Shown here piece after piece: positions 20,209-30,182 of a stretch of 47,672 nt of DNA. This DNA comes from a virus. The stretch lies in the IMG/VR virus record IMGVR_UViG_3300009285_000106, positions 1 to 47,672 of that record; one strand, 5' to 3'. Made by a program: the position numbers and the translations under genes. A model generated the notes under the pieces. That model made no database searches. It was not told the origin of the DNA and worked only from the letters and a program-made list of their open reading frames with translations. Numbering within the stretch: position 1 is the first letter of the stretch; each line of letters begins with the position of its first letter.

Positions 20209-20550
20209 TTACCCGTTGGAAACGCGCCCTTGTTTTTCGCGGCACACGCCCGCACTTTTGCATTCAAGGGTAATATTGTCATCGGCATTATTCATGACGA
20301 AATCGAGGTCACTGGCGAGAATCATATTATCCCCATTCGTCACGGTGATTGTGTGCCCGGATGCCGGATAAAGAGTCACCGCCGCCCCAACGGGCAACCC
20401 TGAAATCTGCGTCAGGGCATCACTTGTACTGGTGTACGAGGTCACGACGTAGTTACCCGGCTTGGACAGAGTGAGGACGCCGCCGGACGTGCCAATAGTC
20501 ACTGCCTGCGGTGCCGAGGGATTCTTGAAGGTCGAATCGAAGATGCTCAT
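20209..20550 (-). CDS. Small beta-rich structural protein, 113 aa
   Basis: The chain has SGGVLTLSKPGNYVVTSYTS, VTLYPASGHTITVTNGDNMI and a repetitive beta pattern, typical of small tail or fibre accessory proteins. It overlaps the giant internal protein by four bases and precedes the spike. Role inferred from position. Confidence 0.6.
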   Translation of the reverse strand: MSIFDSTFKNPSAPQAVTIGTSGGVLTLSKPGNYVVTSYTSTSDALTQISGLPVGAAVTLYPASGHTITVTNGDNMILASDLDFVMNNADDNITLECKSAGVCREKQGRVSNG

Positions 20551-23500
20551 TGTTGCTCCTTTGGTGCTGCGAGTTCGGCGTCAAGTTCTTCAACAAGTAC
20601 GTCGGTCCATGTCTTTTCCCCACCGGAAAGGCCAAGCTGCCTGCGCTTTTCCGACTTCTTCTTATTGTTCTGTACACCGCTAATGTCTACGGGGTTTAAT
20701 TTGTTCTCGCGGATCAGCCGCAATGCCGCATCCTTGGCGTCGCGGGTGCTCACCGTCCCGACCGAACCGATAATAAACAGTTTGGCATCAACCTCCGGAT
20801 TGCGCTGCCGATACAGCAACCGTGTCGTACCGGATTTAGCGGTGGCCTCGTCGGTATTGGATGGGATGCTTTCGTATGTCTTTAAATCGTCTTCCCATTT
20901 GCTTTTCAATTCGATTGTTGCAGTGATAGGATAGCTCTTTACCCCGACCAGTTGGCTGACAATATTGGTTGCTCCTCCCGCCACCATGCCTACATCTTTT
21001 TCTTTCGCCCCTTGATAGACCGCTAATATATCGGAGGGCATATCATTCCATGCAAAGGGAACCATACTTCTGCCGACCCATTTTGCTATGCTGGCCGGGC
21101 TGTCATTAACAGGCTTGTAATTGTAATCCCTGCCGACTATCACGTCCCACGTCATCGCCACTACGCCGGAAGATATTGATCTTGCCGCCCGCAAGGGATG
21201 CCCGGTGCCGATATTGATTACCAACCCCAATAAGGAATCCCACGGTCCTAATAGACTATAATAGTGGCCTCTATACTCAATTCGCATGAACCGCGAATTG
21301 CGTTTCCACCCGGTAAGTGAACCCTTATCTCTTATCATGGGTCTAAAGTCCGTCTCTTTATCCCGCAAAGCATTGGCGGCTACCGTGAGGAGTACGGAAT
21401 ATCCGATCAATCTTAATAGGGCGTTCCGGGCCATGTGCTGATCGAGCGCGGCGTTCGGGCCTAAGCCCCGTGCCGCCTTTGTTACCGTCTCGAAGCGCGA
21501 TTGCAGCCACCGGGGAGCGAAGAATACCAAGTCACCAAGGCTTCCGCCTGTTTTCGTTTGCGACCAGCCAGTCATGACGTTCGCGCCAGCGGCAATGCGT
21601 TCCAAGTCACCACTGGCAGTGATTTCTTCAAGTGTACGTTTCTGTAATTGATTGGCGAGTTCGGCGTCAGCCCACATCAGGCGGATGGCGTCGCCAAAAT
21701 AGCCGAAAGCTCGGTTGGCATTACGTATCAGCGGGAGGTTACTGATTTTACTTCCGACACCTTGCCCCAACTTGTATTCGGTTTCCTCGCCACCAACGCG
21801 CAGACCAGCTTTCGCCCACATTGCCGCCGTCAGACGCTTGGTATTAACCGCCATATTATCAAAGTCAATGAGGAATTGGCCCAAGATTTTGTCGCCATGA
21901 ATGCCCCACGCCTTTGCCTGAATTACAAATGCCTTGCGCCATGCCGCAGGTTGCGACCCAAGCCCTAATAGCCCCTGAATAGCGGAAGCGGACATATCAA
22001 GTGTAGCCCGTGTCCCGCGATACAGATTATTAAAGGCATTGATAAAATTGACCGCGTATGATAAATGCCCCCGCGTCGGCCCCTCTTGGTTCAGGATGAT
22101 ATTTGCGGCGTTGGCAATCTCGTCCGGGAACGTCCAGCCCTGCATACCCGTCAGGCCGATCATATTTTCTTCACGCGGAATTTGTTTCGCCTTATCCAAT
22201 GCCTTTTTATATTCAGGGCGAAGTGCGCGTATATCGTTTATGACTTCATGGCGTAATGTATCGACTTGTTTTTTATCCATACCAGCTGTAGGACTTTTGC
22301 TCTTTACATATTTCCCGATCTGTGGAACGAAACGACCCTTGGGAACGAGCGGAGTAAGTTCATGGAGCAATTCATCGTACAATTCTGATATATCATCATA
22401 CTCTGGATCGCCTTTCCATAAATCAATGACCTCTTGTTGCCTCATCGTCAAGGTGTCGCGTATTCTGGTAAGTCTATCCAATTTTCTATTCAGTGATTCC
22501 ATTTTGCGTGCGACTTCAGGAGACAACCTCATCATGCGCATTTTGGCTGTCTCGCCCACCAACTTGCCGGTTTCGTCCGTCAATCCCTTGAAATAATTGA
22601 CAATATGCTGGTTGGTAGCCCTCATGCCAGCGTCGAAAACAAAGGTACTCATTACCTCATCGACGGGGGCATACTCATATCCGCTTTCGATACCTTCGGC
22701 CTGTGAACCGAAGGTGGTAGGTTTCTCGAATCCCTTCTTGGTGCCCCTGCCGAATCCAGCCCCTATTTTCATTGGCGCGTCAGCACCCTCAATATCCGCC
22801 CGTCCTCTCGGGAGATAGAAGCCGCCCTCCATAATGTCGGGGCGTGTTGACACATCAACGCCGACTTCCGTGAGTAAATCGCTGTATGGCTGAATCATAT
22901 TATGAATGGCGGCCAGCGCGTTCATCTGGTTCGGAGTCAATGAGCCTGTGTAGAGCGGCAACCGTGCCGCCACATCCTGAATTGTCGGAGCACCAGGGAC
23001 ATCAGGCACAACACCGGATAGTGCCGGGATGCGCCCTTGTTTATCGAACTCGAACACCTTCCCTAATATGTTCTCTATTTCAGAGCCGACAATGGCGGAT
23101 TGAGATTCAACAGGAGCCTTTACCCGTGTGCGTTCCCTGAAAGCGGCATTGGCAAGTGGGTCGAATGTAACCATTCCGCGCCCACCGATTTTTCTTACGG
23201 GTATATTAACCGTATTGCGGAAATAATTGCCGATGATTTCTGACCGTATCAGACCGGGAGTAATAGTGCGTAGTCCGATGATATTCTGTGTCATCGGGCC
23301 GGGTGTGATTGATGGCCCATCCGGTTGCGGAGTCTCACTTGCCGGTATTACCGTTTCGCCCTCTGGTTCCGCGCCCAGAGCTGCGAATCCGCGTTCACCC
23401 TCATTTATATCCTTTAGCGCCGCTCCGAACACCTCGGCGAGTTTTTCACCCGCGCCCTGTTTGGCGGCTTCGAGTGTGGGATAGTCGTAAGTCGTTTCGC

Positions 23501-26500
23501 CTACTTTAACAATAAACTGTCTACCGCGTTTCCCGCCCTTCAGGGTGACAGACTTCGCGGTTATGGTTGCCCCGGCAGGATTGTTCCACCGTACAGGAGT
23601 CTTGCCGGATTGTTCAGCAACCGTCCATTCGGGGACATCAGCGTATCCGGTAGGCGCACCCCCCGCAGGAGGCACTATCTTCCCTTCAGCGGCTATCGGT
23701 GCCCCTTCGGGCAAGATCGTTGATTCTGGAGCCGTTTCCGTGCCCTGTAGCGGGGCTGGCTTCTGCCCAAACAGTCCGCCCTCAATCTTTCCTTCTAATC
23801 CCGCCATCATAGATTGCTGCGGTTCCTCTTTCACGGAATAGCTGGTATCCATCATGTCGCGGGGGACGGTTGGTTTCGCGGCAACAGGACGCGCGATTAC
23901 GGCAGGTATGGTTTCTTCTGCTTCGACGCCGAGTTCGGCTTGTTCGGCTTGCTCAGTCAGGTTGCGGTAGGTGGCTTCGGAGACGGTTTCCCTTGTATTC
24001 TTTATCTGATAGACGACACTCCCTCTGGGCATATCCACACCAGCACGATCATTACCCATATCAACCAGTGCGGTTGTGCGGTCGGCGGGAATGTCTCGGG
24101 TGATAATAGGAGTTGCCTTTATCTCACCGGCTTTATATTCGTTGCTTGGTCGGTCGGCATAGTCGCCCTCAAGTATTCTATACGCTTCTGTATCAATCTC
24201 TGCCGGATCGAGTTTAAGAATTTCGTCCAAGCGACCGCCTTTTCTCGCCCAGTCATAGACATCAGGATCAACCCCCAGTCTAACATATAAGTCCTTTGTG
24301 AGTTCGCTATCGGAATCCGCAGACCAATTATTATCGCGGAACCGTTGTATATCTTCAGGTGTTGCGCCGAGTTGTTCGAGCCAGTTTTCCTCTTGCCCAC
24401 GCGCCTCTGCGAGTGTGTAACCGTGGTTGTCTAACCGTTCTTGGTCTTCTCTGGCAACATCCTCCGGCGTCTTCCCGGCATAAGCACCATTGAGATATTT
24501 ATCCCAGTCAGCACGGACATCTTCAATGAATGTCGGCACATCAGCATTTTCATATCGAACCGGGTCTATCTCTTTCATGCGGTCAAAATGAGCAAGCATA
24601 GTGCGCGATAGGTTATTTGGTTGTTTTACATCATACGGTTTACGGAATCCCTTGCCGCCACCGATAATGACGATATTATCGAATATGTCTTTGAGTTCGC
24701 CATGATAGGCGAGACTACCATCAGGATTTTTAATACCGGAATCAAGGAATGCGGCAAGTGCGGAATAATTCTTAAATACCGCCGCGTTGACAATACGTTT
24801 GCCCTCGAATTGTTTGCGTGATCCGGCAACACGGCGAAGATGTGTCTCGTGTTCCTGCATCGAATAGGGAATAACACTAACCGGCGCACCCTTACGAGTG
24901 GCTTTACTTTCAAGCCACCAATCATTGTTTGAGTCAACAACAATATTATGCTCACGACGTTTCCCGCCGATGCTGACTTTACGGGAACCGATGATGTTTT
25001 TAGTTACGGTCGGCGCAACCGAAGTCTTTGCCTCATCCGAGACGGTGACATCCCACGCCGTGCGTTTCAGGTGATTTGTACCAGCAATGGCGTCATCGAC
25101 AGTATTCCATTGCCCGATAGACCCACCGCCAGCACCGCCAGCACCGCCACTGACCCACCGATTTGGTCCTACCGATACGGCAAAACCGGTTCCGTCGGGA
25201 TGGGGAACAACAATCGCCTGTCTTTTGGGTTTGCCAGTCGGCTCAACCGTTGCATTTTCCGCAACAGTTGGGGTGCCCCATGCTTCCACTTCTGCCCTTG
25301 TTGGCAACGCGGAAACGGCGGCGTCATCCTCTATGGTTGTTAGCCACGCCGGAACCGGTTCTGTCGCCTTCGCATGGTATGAATTGCCTTCCTGATCCCA
25401 TGCCAGTCGTGCATATCCAAGTTCGCGTAAATCTTTTAAATCTCGTGCCGATGCCCGTGTGTTCCGAATACCCTTTTGATTTTTTGGCGTTAATTCCCGG
25501 ATAGTTTGCCAACCGCCCTTGTCCAGTCTTTTCGCCATACGCTGAATTACAGGAACATGATTGGATATGGTTGAACCTTCCCATGATCCCATATCTGCGG
25601 GTGCGATTGCGGCCCGCTGCTTGCGCTCCCATTCATGCGCGATTTCAAGTGGTGTCTTTTTAACTACTATACCCTGCGCCTGTTTCCCGCCTTCCGTAGC
25701 CCCTATCTCTGCCGCCGGGGTAGTTGTAGCCGTCTCTGGGGAGATAATTGATTCTGGGGCGGCAGGAGGCGCTATGGCGGGGGCTGGCGCGACTTCCGGC
25801 GCGGTCACACTTTCCTGTTCAGGAATCCGCCCAGTTTCAGGAACAACCGGTATCGGAATGTCACCAGTTGGAGGAGCGGTCGTACCTTCCGTGGGTACGG
25901 TTGTCCCTGATATGGGTACAGTCGGTGTGGCTTCGACTACCGGCGGTTTAGCGGGTACGGCTGGTTTCGGCGGCTTCCCCTTGGCAATTATTGTGTCGGC
26001 GCGGCGGATAGCGTCATTCACAACCTTCGTCTGTTGCGCGGCCTTGATTACTTCCGGGCGAGGTATCGGGGTGCCAGCGCGTTCGGCAACCTTCTGTGCC
26101 AGATATTCCGAGCGTCCTTCCGGCGTCATCCGGCGCATCGCCATGCGGATTGCCTCGCCCTCGCTCATACCGTTCTTCATTGCTTCGTTGGCATCGAGTA
26201 GGACAAGCCCGCGCTCGCGGTTCGTAAGTCGATAAAACAGGTGGGTACGTTCAAAACCTTTTACTAAACTACCTGTGAGTACACCTTTCCCGATGAAATC
26301 CAATACATCAAGAGCGGTTTTTGACCGGCGGCTTAAATCTGCCGGAGCCAAATCTTTAATCCCCTTGCCCGCACCAAATTTGTATTCATCTTGATTGATT
26401 ATAGAAACAGCACCATTCTCAAGTTCAGTCAAACCCATAAAAGCACCCAATCCGGCAACGATGGATATTGGATGTAATACTAAACCGGCGGCAACAGGGA

Positions 26501-27221
26501 TGATCGGATTACCCATTAACGCAGCCGCTATCGGCAACTGTCCTAACCCCATAGCGAGTTCTATATTGGTAGGAGTGCGTCCGGGAAATACTTGGCGGGT
26601 AATCTCATCGAAGTTCCGTGCGGCGACCGACGGGCTGACTTTGAATGTTTCCGCCACTGACATAACCGCATCGGCCTCTTCCGAGGGCATTCCAGTAAGA
26701 GACTTTTCCCGCGCGGCCGGGTGTATATAGATGTCGGCAGCGGTAGAGCGCGGCTGTCCTTGTGAGATTGTCCCGGCGTCGGCAGTGCCGATGAATCGTT
26801 CCTTAAAGGTACGATTGTCCGGTTCTTTAATCGTTCGTTCAGGACGCGCAAACGGTACAGGCGCACCGGGTGTCAATGCTCCGCGCATCAGGCGGTCGCC
26901 TACCGGTTGTGTCGCCGCAGTCTCGGGAACCGTAAAGGATTCCTCGACAGTTGGGGCAACTTGTAAGGATTCCTTACCAGTTGGCTGCATTTCCCGCGTG
27001 AACGCGGCGGCGCGGCCGAGCACTATGTCGCGGCGCGGGCCGGATACTTCGGGTCGCTCGGTGCCAAGTAGTTCCGCCTTTTTTGCGCCCATCAGTTCAG
27101 CATAAGCGTCATCCGGCGTCGGCAGTTCTCGCAACATCGCATCCCGTGCGGGACTTGCACCCCTCGAACCAGCGGATGTCGTACCCCGTGTCATTGCCGC
27201 CAAAAGTTCAGCGTTCGGCAT
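20547..27221 (-). CDS. Giant internal virion protein, 2224 aa
   Basis: Very large internal virion or ejectosome-type protein. Residues about 240-275 form a hydrophobic span (LPIAAALMGNPIIPVAAGLV). Two long Pro/Thr/Ala-rich linkers follow (near 420-510 and 1120-1200). Repeated GGKR.R strand modules occur near 745-780 and 1250. The last 500 residues are helical with YAVNFINAFNNLYRGTRATL, FFAPRWLQSRFETV, LLRLIGYSVLLTVAANALRD, as in the large proteins injected by short-tailed phages. No lytic transglycosylase motif was found. Position after two ejection-type genes supports the call. Confidence 0.72.
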   Translation of the reverse strand: MPNAELLAAMTRGTTSAGSRGASPARDAMLRELPTPDDAYAELMGAKKAELLGTERPEVSGPRRDIVLGRAAAFTREMQPTGKESLQVAPTVEESFTVPETAATQPVGDRLMRGALTPGAPVPFARPERTIKEPDNRTFKERFIGTADAGTISQGQPRSTAADIYIHPAAREKSLTGMPSEEADAVMSVAETFKVSPSVAARNFDEITRQVFPGRTPTNIELAMGLGQLPIAAALMGNPIIPVAAGLVLHPISIVAGLGAFMGLTELENGAVSIINQDEYKFGAGKGIKDLAPADLSRRSKTALDVLDFIGKGVLTGSLVKGFERTHLFYRLTNRERGLVLLDANEAMKNGMSEGEAIRMAMRRMTPEGRSEYLAQKVAERAGTPIPRPEVIKAAQQTKVVNDAIRRADTIIAKGKPPKPAVPAKPPVVEATPTVPISGTTVPTEGTTAPPTGDIPIPVVPETGRIPEQESVTAPEVAPAPAIAPPAAPESIISPETATTTPAAEIGATEGGKQAQGIVVKKTPLEIAHEWERKQRAAIAPADMGSWEGSTISNHVPVIQRMAKRLDKGGWQTIRELTPKNQKGIRNTRASARDLKDLRELGYARLAWDQEGNSYHAKATEPVPAWLTTIEDDAAVSALPTRAEVEAWGTPTVAENATVEPTGKPKRQAIVVPHPDGTGFAVSVGPNRWVSGGAGGAGGGSIGQWNTVDDAIAGTNHLKRTAWDVTVSDEAKTSVAPTVTKNIIGSRKVSIGGKRREHNIVVDSNNDWWLESKATRKGAPVSVIPYSMQEHETHLRRVAGSRKQFEGKRIVNAAVFKNYSALAAFLDSGIKNPDGSLAYHGELKDIFDNIVIIGGGKGFRKPYDVKQPNNLSRTMLAHFDRMKEIDPVRYENADVPTFIEDVRADWDKYLNGAYAGKTPEDVAREDQERLDNHGYTLAEARGQEENWLEQLGATPEDIQRFRDNNWSADSDSELTKDLYVRLGVDPDVYDWARKGGRLDEILKLDPAEIDTEAYRILEGDYADRPSNEYKAGEIKATPIITRDIPADRTTALVDMGNDRAGVDMPRGSVVYQIKNTRETVSEATYRNLTEQAEQAELGVEAEETIPAVIARPVAAKPTVPRDMMDTSYSVKEEPQQSMMAGLEGKIEGGLFGQKPAPLQGTETAPESTILPEGAPIAAEGKIVPPAGGAPTGYADVPEWTVAEQSGKTPVRWNNPAGATITAKSVTLKGGKRGRQFIVKVGETTYDYPTLEAAKQGAGEKLAEVFGAALKDINEGERGFAALGAEPEGETVIPASETPQPDGPSITPGPMTQNIIGLRTITPGLIRSEIIGNYFRNTVNIPVRKIGGRGMVTFDPLANAAFRERTRVKAPVESQSAIVGSEIENILGKVFEFDKQGRIPALSGVVPDVPGAPTIQDVAARLPLYTGSLTPNQMNALAAIHNMIQPYSDLLTEVGVDVSTRPDIMEGGFYLPRGRADIEGADAPMKIGAGFGRGTKKGFEKPTTFGSQAEGIESGYEYAPVDEVMSTFVFDAGMRATNQHIVNYFKGLTDETGKLVGETAKMRMMRLSPEVARKMESLNRKLDRLTRIRDTLTMRQQEVIDLWKGDPEYDDISELYDELLHELTPLVPKGRFVPQIGKYVKSKSPTAGMDKKQVDTLRHEVINDIRALRPEYKKALDKAKQIPREENMIGLTGMQGWTFPDEIANAANIILNQEGPTRGHLSYAVNFINAFNNLYRGTRATLDMSASAIQGLLGLGSQPAAWRKAFVIQAKAWGIHGDKILGQFLIDFDNMAVNTKRLTAAMWAKAGLRVGGEETEYKLGQGVGSKISNLPLIRNANRAFGYFGDAIRLMWADAELANQLQKRTLEEITASGDLERIAAGANVMTGWSQTKTGGSLGDLVFFAPRWLQSRFETVTKAARGLGPNAALDQHMARNALLRLIGYSVLLTVAANALRDKETDFRPMIRDKGSLTGWKRNSRFMRIEYRGHYYSLLGPWDSLLGLVINIGTGHPLRAARSISSGVVAMTWDVIVGRDYNYKPVNDSPASIAKWVGRSMVPFAWNDMPSDILAVYQGAKEKDVGMVAGGATNIVSQLVGVKSYPITATIELKSKWEDDLKTYESIPSNTDEATAKSGTTRLLYRQRNPEVDAKLFIIGSVGTVSTRDAKDAALRLIRENKLNPVDISGVQNNKKKSEKRRQLGLSGGEKTWTDVLVEELDAELAAPKEQQ

Positions 27222-28174
27222 TACCGGCCTTTCAGGTAGGTATATCGGGTCAGCACATCATTCAATGAGAAGTCTTCTCCAAGTTCGTCCTTAACTATCT
27301 TTTCTGCGGCTTGAGGCCCACCGCCACGTTGCGCTACCGTCGCCCGCTGAATAAGTTCTCCGAGTCCCGTCAGATCGCGGACGAATAGATTGAAGTCTGT
27401 ATAGCCGATCCTCTCCGCACGATCCGCCAGTTTCAGTGTATCACCAGCGGCGGTTATTGTTTTATTTCGCGCTATGGCTTCTTCCGATGTCGGTTTCGGC
27501 TTTGGCGCCGAACCTGTTTGGGGCGGTTCCAGTGCCAAATGTTCTTTAGCAATACGGGTCGTCATACGGTCGCGTACTGCGGCTGGTGTTTCGGTCTTTG
27601 ATTCCGCAGTAGGTTTCTTCACCGCCTGGTATCTATTGAGCCAGTCCGTTTCTTCGGGCGTCGCCGTCTGATCGGCTACTCGACCTTGAATGTACCGTGC
27701 CTTGTCTTCCGGGGTTTGGTCTTTGTTGAGATACCCTTTGTTCTTTAGGAGTGTCATTTGCTGAAGGTTCGCGGTTTTATTGAGATAAGCGTTCCACGCA
27801 TCTACCTCTATCTGGTTAAGTTGCTGAGAGGGCGTCAGCGCAGTCGGCGGTTTCGCCGCTACTTCATCGTATGCCTGTAGCAGCGACTTCGTCCGAGCCG
27901 CATCTTCCGGTTTGCCGAGTACAGATTCCTGCGCGTATGCTGTTGCCAGACTGTCGGCATAGTCCCTACCGCGCAAGGGCAATGACGGCGTTTTGACGTT
28001 TTCAGCCGCCTGTTTCTTCCGCTGCACCGCGCCTGGGTCGCCCATCTTGAACAGATAGTCCTCGTAGGCGTTCAGGTCTTGCGGTGATGGTGACTTACTC
28101 CGTTGTGTTCGTTCAAGTTCGTCAATGGAATTAAGCAGATTCCTTTGGATGGCGGCGAAGTCGGGTCGGTTCAT
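27221..28174 (-). CDS. Ejection/internal virion protein, 317 aa
   Basis: ATG at 28174 overlaps the upstream stop (ATGA) with GGAGG ahead; the upstream in-frame extension is the shadow of the neighbouring gene. The chain is helical and Ala/Lys/Gln-rich (QQLNQIEVDAWNAYL), with a Pro-rich linker and a C-terminal IVKDELGEDFSLNDVLTRY. Helical ejection proteins have this look. Role inferred. Confidence 0.6.
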   Translation of the reverse strand: MNRPDFAAIQRNLLNSIDELERTQRSKSPSPQDLNAYEDYLFKMGDPGAVQRKKQAAENVKTPSLPLRGRDYADSLATAYAQESVLGKPEDAARTKSLLQAYDEVAAKPPTALTPSQQLNQIEVDAWNAYLNKTANLQQMTLLKNKGYLNKDQTPEDKARYIQGRVADQTATPEETDWLNRYQAVKKPTAESKTETPAAVRDRMTTRIAKEHLALEPPQTGSAPKPKPTSEEAIARNKTITAAGDTLKLADRAERIGYTDFNLFVRDLTGLGELIQRATVAQRGGGPQAAEKIVKDELGEDFSLNDVLTRYTYLKGR

Positions 28175-29247
28175 CTCCGCGCCTCCCGCCCGAAGGCATC
28201 GCGCAAATATCTGCTCATGCCTTCCGGTTCCCATCCGATGGAATTGCCCATATCCATATAATCGCGGTACGACAATGCTCCGCCGGTTAAATCGCTCACA
28301 TACTTCTCCATACCGGCTTGATCCCACCCGAGCGCGTTCCCCATATCGCGGATTTTACTGGTTATCATACTATAATCGACGGGTTCCGGCCCGACGCCCC
28401 TTCCGGTATTGTAATAACTGGCATCGAAGCCAGGGACATTCCATTTCAATGAACCGGCGTCCATTGATGCAAGTGTCGGTTTACCCGCTGACTGTGGGGA
28501 AAGTCCCTGATCGTATGGCAAACTCGTCGAAAGACTGGTAGATTCCATCGGTGCGGCCAGCCCGGTATTATTGTAGTCCGGTGCCGATTCCGAAATCGGC
28601 GCAGCCACGCCGGGAGCAACCTTACCCGCCGACTGGTAATAATCCGTGCCGATGAATGGGACAAGTGACCGCGCCCGTTCATAGTCACCGGAACTTATTG
28701 CGCTCTGAATATCGCCGAACAGCGCACGTTGGCTTTGATCAGTCCTGTAGTCTGCGTATCCCTGAAGCCCCATTTGCGCCGCTTGCCCAATGCCGCCTGC
28801 AAGGTTCTGGTTGAAGTCCGCCTGCCATTGCCGCTTTATGCCACGGCTTTCGTCCTTGCCCGCAGCGAGTAGATCAGCTGCCCGCTCTTTCGACGCCTCA
28901 TTCATCATCCACAGGTTCGTGCCGGTATTCGCAAGCGTCCGCTGCCGCCCGATACCGAGTTGCGCGTAGGGTTCGCCAGCCGATATGCTGTTCTCCATAC
29001 CACCGCGTATCTGCGAACCACGGATAGCCGATGCCGTCGTATTCTCGATGCCGCCCATCTGCGTGTTCAGAATGGCATTGATAGCCGCCATCTTCTGCGG
29101 AGTGAGTGATCCGGTCTTCGCTACGCCAGCCAGCCGTCGCCCTTCAAACGTGTTCTCGAACAGCTTGGGCTTGTTCTTTTTGGCTTGGCTTGCGTCGTAT
29201 GCCGTTTGCAGGAGGCTTATGCCCGCAGGAATGAGATACTGCCACAT
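28171..29247 (-). CDS. Ejection/internal virion protein with repeated C-terminal motif, 358 aa
   Basis: The N-terminus (MWQYLIPAGISLLQTAYDA) is amphipathic and may insert in membrane. TGSLTPQKMAAINAIL near residue 50 resembles a segment of the giant protein. The C-terminal 57 residues hold two copies of MGN..GW...GM..Y..D (starting near residues 302 and 332). It lies between the adaptor paralogs and the second ejection gene, as internal proteins of short-tailed phages do. Confidence 0.62.
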   Translation of the reverse strand: MWQYLIPAGISLLQTAYDASQAKKNKPKLFENTFEGRRLAGVAKTGSLTPQKMAAINAILNTQMGGIENTTASAIRGSQIRGGMENSISAGEPYAQLGIGRQRTLANTGTNLWMMNEASKERAADLLAAGKDESRGIKRQWQADFNQNLAGGIGQAAQMGLQGYADYRTDQSQRALFGDIQSAISSGDYERARSLVPFIGTDYYQSAGKVAPGVAAPISESAPDYNNTGLAAPMESTSLSTSLPYDQGLSPQSAGKPTLASMDAGSLKWNVPGFDASYYNTGRGVGPEPVDYSMITSKIRDMGNALGWDQAGMEKYVSDLTGGALSYRDYMDMGNSIGWEPEGMSRYLRDAFGREARR

Positions 29248-29249
29248 GA

Positions 29250-30170
29250 TCAGCCTCCCTGCTGCGCAGCCGCAGCGAAGCGTTTGTAGGCGCTCGTGCC
29301 GATACCTTCGGCGGGACCGTACCGGCTGTTAAGCACTTGAATCTCATTGAATGCGGCTTCAAGCGCGGCATTGCGCCGTGTCAACTGCCGGTCCATCGCC
29401 CAGCATTCCGCTTCCGCCATGAGCAACACCACGTCATGCAGGCACGGATTCAGTTCGCAGGCGACACCGGCCTTGTTCACATCGTCGAAGTCGTTCTTGA
29501 GGAAGTAGAAGATGTCGGCATTAGCACCTGCCGCCGCCAGTGCGGTATCAACGGTGATGGTGAATGTCGGTGCCCCATAAGCGAAGTCATTGACAACGAA
29601 ATACTTCTCCTTCGTCTGGTTGTAGACGAGAAGACCGTTGTAGTAATCGGCCGTTACCGACAGGTTTGTATCCGTGGATAGGATAGTCGCGGTACTACCA
29701 CCTGACGCCGTGTAGGTGTAGTACATCGTCGCCGGTTGCCGAAGCATGAACACGTCTATCGTTCCGATGCCCGAAGTCGGCAGCACATATATCTTGTTCC
29801 CGGCGATATAGAAGTACGGGTTCAACGTCGTCGCCCGGAAGTACCGGCTTTCGTTCTTCTTGATGTCGCGCAGTCCGATCTGCGTCAGATACACGTCGGT
29901 CGTCGCATCGCGCACCTTGAGAATGCCCTGTCCGCTGCGGAGCAAGTCATAGGTGAGTGACGAAGATGTCAGCGCCGCTGTTGCGCCGTTCGTCACCGTC
30001 AGATCAACCTTCAGGTATTGCAATTCCGTCAGGTAGGCGTTGTGGACGAACTGCGGTAGTTTCTTCTGCGCGTTATTCAGCGTCTTCAGCTTGAACAAGT
30101 CCGTGAACTTGTCTTTTTCGGGGTCTTCCAGCCGGTATGCCAGCCGGTGAATCATCGTCGCGGTATCCAA
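29250..30170 (-). CDS. Adaptor-like tail protein, paralog C, 306 aa
   Basis: TTG at 30170 follows AAGGAGAAGCC; an ATG five codons later is an alternative. The N-terminal DKFTDLFKLKTLNNAQKKLPQF, the IKNL-type strands and the C-terminal DVVLLMAEAECWAMDRQLTRRNAAL match the neighbouring gene 30183-31115 and the gene at 36672. Both neighbours end in EGIGT followed by a short basic tail. Likely a head-tail connector or tail-tube component. Confidence 0.65.
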   Translation of the reverse strand: MDTATMIHRLAYRLEDPEKDKFTDLFKLKTLNNAQKKLPQFVHNAYLTELQYLKVDLTVTNGATAALTSSSLTYDLLRSGQGILKVRDATTDVYLTQIGLRDIKKNESRYFRATTLNPYFYIAGNKIYVLPTSGIGTIDVFMLRQPATMYYTYTASGGSTATILSTDTNLSVTADYYNGLLVYNQTKEKYFVVNDFAYGAPTFTITVDTALAAAGANADIFYFLKNDFDDVNKAGVACELNPCLHDVVLLMAEAECWAMDRQLTRRNAALEAAFNEIQVLNSRYGPAEGIGTSAYKRFAAAAQQGG

Positions 30171-30182
30171 TTCGGCTTCTCC

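Noticed and set aside
18045-20288. Longer start for the spike protein with 46 extra residues
   Set aside because: The extra part overlaps the upstream gene and lacks a ribosome site, while the internal ATG has GGGAGGA and begins a signal peptide.
24119-24400. Minus-strand frame within the giant protein gene
   Set aside because: It lies in another frame of a continuous 2224-residue gene and shows no independent start or family.
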